64,000 nt of DNA, taken from positions 1 through 64,000 of IMG/VR virus record IMGVR_UViG_3300023174_000090. One strand, given 5' to 3'. A model generated the notes under the pieces. The model searched no databases, had not been told where the DNA came from, and saw only the letters and a list, made by a program, of their open reading frames with translations. Positions 60,484-64,000 of the stretch are shown piece by piece (position 1 is the stretch's first letter; each line of letters opens with the position of its first letter). Origin of the DNA: a virus. The position numbers and the translations under genes were made by a program.

Positions 60484-61881
60484 ATGTATAGTCCTTATAT
60501 GAATAATACAATATCTATGGATTTTGATCTCTTTGAGAGAGTCTTAATATACAACTCTCTCATTGATCAAAACTATTTAGAAACTATTGTAGAACATATC
60601 AAGCCTTCATATTTCAAAAATAAAGAAATACGAACTGTTGTCGAGTGTTTATTAAAATTTTACCATAATTTTGGTAAAATTCCTAATAATACTGAGTTAA
60701 AAACTCATATGACCGTCGATGAAGAGCGACAAGCACTTAAATCAGTAGCATTGGGGTTCAATCAAATTGATAAAACATATGATAAGGAAGTTTTATTAAA
60801 AAATACTGAAAGATTTATTAGGGAAAAGGCGGTTTTAAATACCGTTGTCAAAACATCCGTTGATGTAAACTCCGGAACATTCAATACTGCTCAGATTTTG
60901 GCAGATTTTGAAAAGGCTTGTAATATTTCTTTGGTTGAAAGTTTGGGATTGGATTATTTCAATTCTATCGATAAACATTGCGATGACCTTTTAAAGGTTT
61001 CTAAGACTCTTTCAACTGGATGGAAGTGGTTGGATGATAAAATTGGAGGAGGTTTTCTAGCAGAGGGCAAGGCTCTTTATGTTTTTTATGGAGTTACCAA
61101 TGTAGGCAAATCCATATTTTTAGGAAACGTTGCATCCAATATTTTAAACCAAGACAAAACGGTGCTTCTAATCTCATTGGAGATGTCTGAGCAGGTATAT
61201 GCTACTCGAATGAGTTCAAACTTGTCACAAATTGCAATGGCAGATTTGTCTACTAATATTAACCCCCTCAAAAAAGAGTTGGGAATATATAAAACAAATC
61301 ATAAAAATTCTAAATTAATTATTAAAGAATTTCCCCCACAATCAATCACGCCAAATCAGATTAAAGTATATATTGAAAGATTGGTTAGAAAGGGAATATC
61401 TCCAGATGTTATAGTGATTGACTATTTAAATCTAATTGCGGCTCCTGAAAGGGGAAAGAATTCATATGAATCTATTAAAGCAGTCACAGAACAAATTAGA
61501 GCATTGTCATATCATTTTAATTGTCCAGTAGTCAGCGCAACTCAAACAAACAGAAGTGCGTATGGAGAAGCTAACCCCGGACTGGAAACAATGAGCGAAT
61601 CTATGGGATTGGCGCATACAGCAGATGCACAATTTTCAATCTGGAGCGAGGAGGGCGACATTGAATTAGGACAAATACATCTGGGAGTGAATAAAAATAG
61701 ATTTGGTCCTATTGGAGCACATACTACCTTGGAAATTGACTACCCAACATTAACCCTTCGAGATTCTAGCAACGCTACAGTCGAATTGACGAATAAATTA
61801 AACAATAAAATATCATCCTCTATAACTTCTTCTAGTCTATCCGATACGTTTGATCTAATAGAGGGGTTGGATATTGATTGA
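60484..61881 (+). CDS. 41: Replicative DNA helicase gp41 (DnaB-like)
   Basis: 465 residues (T4: 475). An N-terminal helical domain is followed by TLSTGWKWLDDKIGGGFLAE GKALYVFYGVTNVGKS (Walker A about 202-210), VLLISLEMSE, DVIVIDYLNLI (Walker B), VVSATQTNRSA (sensor) and an arginine-finger region near GVNKNRFGP. A hexameric 5'-3' helicase working with primase gp61. It follows uvsX by 27 bases without a clear promoter. Confidence 0.92.
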   Translation: MYSPYMNNTISMDFDLFERVLIYNSLIDQNYLETIVEHIKPSYFKNKEIRTVVECLLKFYHNFGKIPNNTELKTHMTVDEERQALKSVALGFNQIDKTYDKEVLLKNTERFIREKAVLNTVVKTSVDVNSGTFNTAQILADFEKACNISLVESLGLDYFNSIDKHCDDLLKVSKTLSTGWKWLDDKIGGGFLAEGKALYVFYGVTNVGKSIFLGNVASNILNQDKTVLLISLEMSEQVYATRMSSNLSQIAMADLSTNINPLKKELGIYKTNHKNSKLIIKEFPPQSITPNQIKVYIERLVRKGISPDVIVIDYLNLIAAPERGKNSYESIKAVTEQIRALSYHFNCPVVSATQTNRSAYGEANPGLETMSESMGLAHTADAQFSIWSEEGDIELGQIHLGVNKNRFGPIGAHTTLEIDYPTLTLRDSSNATVELTNKLNNKISSSITSSSLSDTFDLIEGLDID

Positions 61882-61905
61882 TTTTTAAGTTATTACAAAT
61901 AAATA
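61874..61905 (+). promoter_or_regulatory. Possible sigma70-like promoter after gp41
   Basis: TTGATT (61878-61883, with another overlapping copy at 61874), 16-base spacer, TAAATA (61900-61905), 20 bases to ATG 61926. Confidence 0.35.
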
Positions 61906-61925
61906 TGCTTTTATATAGTATATTT

Positions 61926-62228
61926 ATGATAATAACTTCAACTCAACAAATAGAGGAAATGATAAATCCTTCAAATGCATTAGATATGACAGAATTTGAA
62001 GATACAACTTTAAAACTTGGTTCTTTTGTATGCATTGCAAAGAAAAAAAAGTTTAATTTTTTAAATTTTTTAAAATTAATACTAGAAGATGAAAAAACAC
62101 AAAAAATATATTTTAATTTATTGGGAGAAACCAATATTCAACTTATTATTAGAGCATATTTAAATAGTACGCCAAACGTATATAAAAAGATTTTTAGATC
62201 AAAATTTAACCATAAAAATAAAAATTGA
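61926..62228 (+). CDS. Small unknown early protein
   Basis: 100 residues from ATG 61926 (alternatives at 61878 and 61905 extend it). SILE elements: MIITSTQQIEEMINPSNALD, then a hydrophobic-basic part KKKKFNFLNFLKLILEDEKT and TNIQLIIRAYLNSTPNVYKK IFRSK. No family was recognised. Its stop overlaps the next start as TTGA. The place between gp41 and the possible helicase loader suggests replication. Confidence 0.5.
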   Translation: MIITSTQQIEEMINPSNALDMTEFEDTTLKLGSFVCIAKKKKFNFLNFLKLILEDEKTQKIYFNLLGETNIQLIIRAYLNSTPNVYKKIFRSKFNHKNKN

Positions 62229-62884
62229 ATACAAAATTAACTGAAACAGAAAAAAAAATTTACAATACACATTTGAAATATTCCAGAAATGGACAGGCAT
62301 ACACGCCTAGAAAAGATTTCTCCGGTCTGGATGCTTCTACTATACTGTTTTTAAAAAAAATAAATATATTCTTCGGGAAATTTGAACATATTTCTTGCGA
62401 AGATTACTTTAAAGCCCCTCTATTGCTTCATCCGGATGAAAAATATCCACATTTGGGATATTTTATAACAAGACCCGCAATTAAAACATACTCATTGGCA
62501 ATGAAAAAGCTTGAAGATGAGTCGCCTGAAAATCAAATAGAAAAAATAAAAGAAAGTATTAGATTTATAACAATGTTCTGCCTTCAAAATAGGATCAATA
62601 TAGATCAGTATTTGGATCATAGAACATTCAACATGCCCACTTGGATGCAACACTACAGAGAACATACCGTAAATCCATATGCACTGATAGGAGTTGGAAG
62701 TTTAGATAGATTTTTAATGCTACAAGAAGATGAGAAGGCATTATGGGCTGGAAATTTTTTTGAAAAATATGATACTTTTCGTATAAGGTTTTACAATTCA
62801 AAGAAAACAAAAGAACTTGTAACTGAAGCCTACTCCCGAATGAAAATTTTTTTAAAAAAAGAGTTGCAATTTAAAACTACTTGA
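62225..62884 (+). CDS. Unknown replication-cluster protein, possible gp59-type helicase loader
   Basis: 219 residues from a TTG start at 62225; no in-frame ATG occurs until 'SLAMKK'. The TTGA overlap with the preceding stop supports it. Segments LKYSRNGQAYTPRKDFSGLD, FFGKFEHISCEDYFKAPLLL HPDEKYPHLGYFITRPAIKT YSL, RFITMFCLQNRI and HYREHTVNPYALIGVGSLDR. The length equals T4 gp59 (217) and it sits just before gp32, as gp59 adjoins gp32 in T4. I do not see clear sequence identity, so the helicase-loader role is positional inference. Confidence 0.5.
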   Translation: MNTKLTETEKKIYNTHLKYSRNGQAYTPRKDFSGLDASTILFLKKINIFFGKFEHISCEDYFKAPLLLHPDEKYPHLGYFITRPAIKTYSLAMKKLEDESPENQIEKIKESIRFITMFCLQNRINIDQYLDHRTFNMPTWMQHYREHTVNPYALIGVGSLDRFLMLQEDEKALWAGNFFEKYDTFRIRFYNSKKTKELVTEAYSRMKIFLKKELQFKTT

Positions 62885-62892
62885 TGTAATAT
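62864..62892 (+). promoter_or_regulatory. Sigma70-like promoter for gp32
   Basis: TTGCAA (62864-62869), 17-base spacer, TAATAT (62887-62892), 20 bases to the ATG at 62913. The leader would be about 14 bases, longer than for the other early genes. Confidence 0.5.
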
Positions 62893-62912
62893 TATAGCCT
62901 AATCTAACAAAT

Positions 62913-63761
62913 ATGAAATATTCAAACAATCTATTCGAATCTATTAAAGATGCGTTCAACAAAAAAACAAATGGAGAAAATGCAGCTTATAAGGATTTTT
63001 TGAAGCTTGAAGCAGGAAATACCTATGTGGTTCGCCTTGTTCCAAACATCAAGAACCCTGATAGAACTATTTTCCATTATTTTCACCACATTTGGAAGAG
63101 CATTCATAATGGACAATACGTTTCCGTATTGTGTCCTAACACTTACGGGGAAAGCTGCCCGATTGATGAGTATCGTTCCAAAATCTACGCAACCAAAAAC
63201 GAATCTTTGATTGAAAAGACAAAGCCCCTGAAGAGAAACGAGAATTGGCTTTGCAATGCTTACGTCATCAAAGACCCCACAAACCCTGAAAACCAAGGAG
63301 CACTGAAGGTTCTGCGCTTTGGAAAACAACTTTTCGAAGTTATCTCCTCTGCAATTAGCGGCGACGATTCTGAAGAGTTTGGTGCAAAGATTTTTGACCT
63401 CTCTGAAAACGGTTGCAGCCTTAGAATCAAGGTAGAAACCAATGAAGGCGGTTATCCTAAGTACACCGCATCTCGATTTATGACTCCGTGCGCTGTTGAG
63501 GGATTGGAGAACTTGGAAGAAGTGTACGAGGCGGCAAAAGAACTTGACGCCGTTTTCGAGAGCAAGTCGAAAAAGGAAATCCAAGATCTTCTTAACCTGC
63601 ATTTCTTGGGCAAAGATCGAGAAGAAGAAAAGAACACTGTAGTTGAGAAGGAAGAGGAAATCGATGTTCCGATTACATCTCAAACAGAGACATATATCGA
63701 GCGAGATGCCACTATTTCAGATAGTGACGATAAAATTCAAGATATTTTGAAGGATCTGTAA
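62913..63761 (+). CDS. 32: Single-stranded DNA-binding protein gp32
   Basis: 282 residues (T4: 301). The N-terminal basic/hydrophobic arm is followed by the OB-fold core (KDFLKLEAGNTYVVRLVPNI, HYFHHIWKSIHNGQYVSVLC). A degenerate zinc site follows: Cys74 and Cys82 with His58/59, but Asp85 stands where T4 has Cys90 (T4 pattern CPxxxxxxxxCPxC). The C-terminal tail is acidic (DSDDKIQDILKDL). It coats ssDNA in replication and recombination. From about residue 40 on it uses more C/G-ending codons than its neighbours, similar to gp23. Confidence 0.92.
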   Translation: MKYSNNLFESIKDAFNKKTNGENAAYKDFLKLEAGNTYVVRLVPNIKNPDRTIFHYFHHIWKSIHNGQYVSVLCPNTYGESCPIDEYRSKIYATKNESLIEKTKPLKRNENWLCNAYVIKDPTNPENQGALKVLRFGKQLFEVISSAISGDDSEEFGAKIFDLSENGCSLRIKVETNEGGYPKYTASRFMTPCAVEGLENLEEVYEAAKELDAVFESKSKKEIQDLLNLHFLGKDREEEKNTVVEKEEEIDVPITSQTETYIERDATISDSDDKIQDILKDL

Positions 63762-63765
63762 TTAA

Positions 63766-64000
63766 ATGAATAAAGAAGACGCATATGAAGCAGCACTGTT
63801 GGCGAAAATGGTCGGTTCACACCTTATGGGTGTGGATCGACTAACTTCAGAGAGAACCAGTAATCCTGCAAATAAAATTAATATAGAAAATTTTATCGCT
63901 CCTCTCATTGGGAAACAATCACAACCTTCTAATTTTATTGACCCTAATAGTGTATCTCCTGATATGCTGAAGGCATATGAAAATGTAAACCAGATTGCAC
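63766..64000 (+). CDS. Unknown protein, 3' truncated by window edge
   Basis: 78 residues visible from ATG 63766, 4 bases after the gp32 stop: MNKEDAYEAALLAKMVGSHL, MGVDRLTSERTSNPANKIN, NFIAPLIGKQSQPSNFIDPN. Compositionally it looks like a real gene. No family was recognised. It probably shares the gp32 transcript. Confidence 0.5.
   Translation, partial: MNKEDAYEAALLAKMVGSHLMGVDRLTSERTSNPANKINIENFIAPLIGKQSQPSNFIDPNSVSPDMLKAYENVNQIA

Noticed and set aside
1-64000. Bacteroidetes-type host inferred from lack of Shine-Dalgarno sites
   Set aside because: Early promoters match TTGACA/TATAAT rather than the Bacteroidetes -33/-7 pattern (TTG/TAnnTTTG), so the host remains open.

Overview
The window is a piece of a T4-like (straboviral-type) contractile-tailed phage genome. 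It is AT-rich, densely packed, with genes on both strands and no tRNA, rRNA, CRISPR or plasmid/chromosomal genes seen. The evidence is a large set of T4 core orthologues recognisable from the proteins: gp13, gp4, gp21, gp22, gp23, gp16, gp44, gp25, gp6, gp15, gp31-like, gp61, UvsY, UvsW, gp55, gp47, gp46, gp43, UvsX, gp41 and gp32. Their order is rearranged relative to T4. The standard code is used, with all three stop codons. Good Shine-Dalgarno sites are almost absent before starts. The host cannot be named from the sequence; a Gram-negative-type host that tolerates SD-less, near-leaderless mRNAs is an inference.

Layout. 1-1176: end of a sulfotransferase gene, a terminator, two small fibre-type proteins. 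1191-6020: neck and head assembly (gp13, gp4, gp21 protease, small core protein, gp22 scaffold, gp23 capsid), closed by a terminator. 6125-7573: free-standing Vsr-like homing endonuclease. 7564-9996: small terminase, a dUTPase-fold protein, gp44 clamp loader, an unknown protein. 10032-15935: baseplate gp25, gp6 and a giant PKD/propeller protein in the gp7 position. 15915-25105 (minus): small proteins, three tandem paralogous adhesin-like proteins, a giant LamG/propeller protein and gp15. 25119-29217 (minus): DinG/XPD-like helicase, zinc protein, WYL_2-like protein, GroES-like cochaperonin, possible gp62 and a glycosyltransferase. 29250-33273: unknown proteins, gp61 primase and a P-loop kinase. 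33321-39129: tail-fibre block with a YadA-like repeat fibre and a leucine-rich-repeat fibre that appears split by a frameshift. 39188-42767 (minus): fibre-gene remnant, sulfotransferase, GT9-like glycosyltransferase, zinc protein, SegE-like endonuclease. 42789-46272: UvsY-UvsW-gp55-gp47. 46276-52474: an island of glycosyltransferases plus an FkbM methyltransferase, inserted between gp47 and gp46. 52474-64000: gp46, a GT-B glycosyltransferase, DNA polymerase, ThyX, UvsX, gp41, gp32 and a partial gene.

How it works together. The replication/recombination genes are preceded by sigma70-like promoters (TTGACA/TATAAT type). Head, tail, fibre and glycan-island genes are preceded by TAAATA or TATAAATA elements, as expected for the late sigma factor gp55 encoded here. 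In both classes the promoter often sits so close to the start codon that the mRNA would have almost no leader. The most unusual cargo is the late-expressed glycan set (several GT2 enzymes, a GT2-GT7 fusion, GT9, two sulfotransferases, a methyltransferase). I read it as a candidate pathway for decorating virions with a modified, possibly sulfated glycan. This is a hypothesis, not something the sequence proves.
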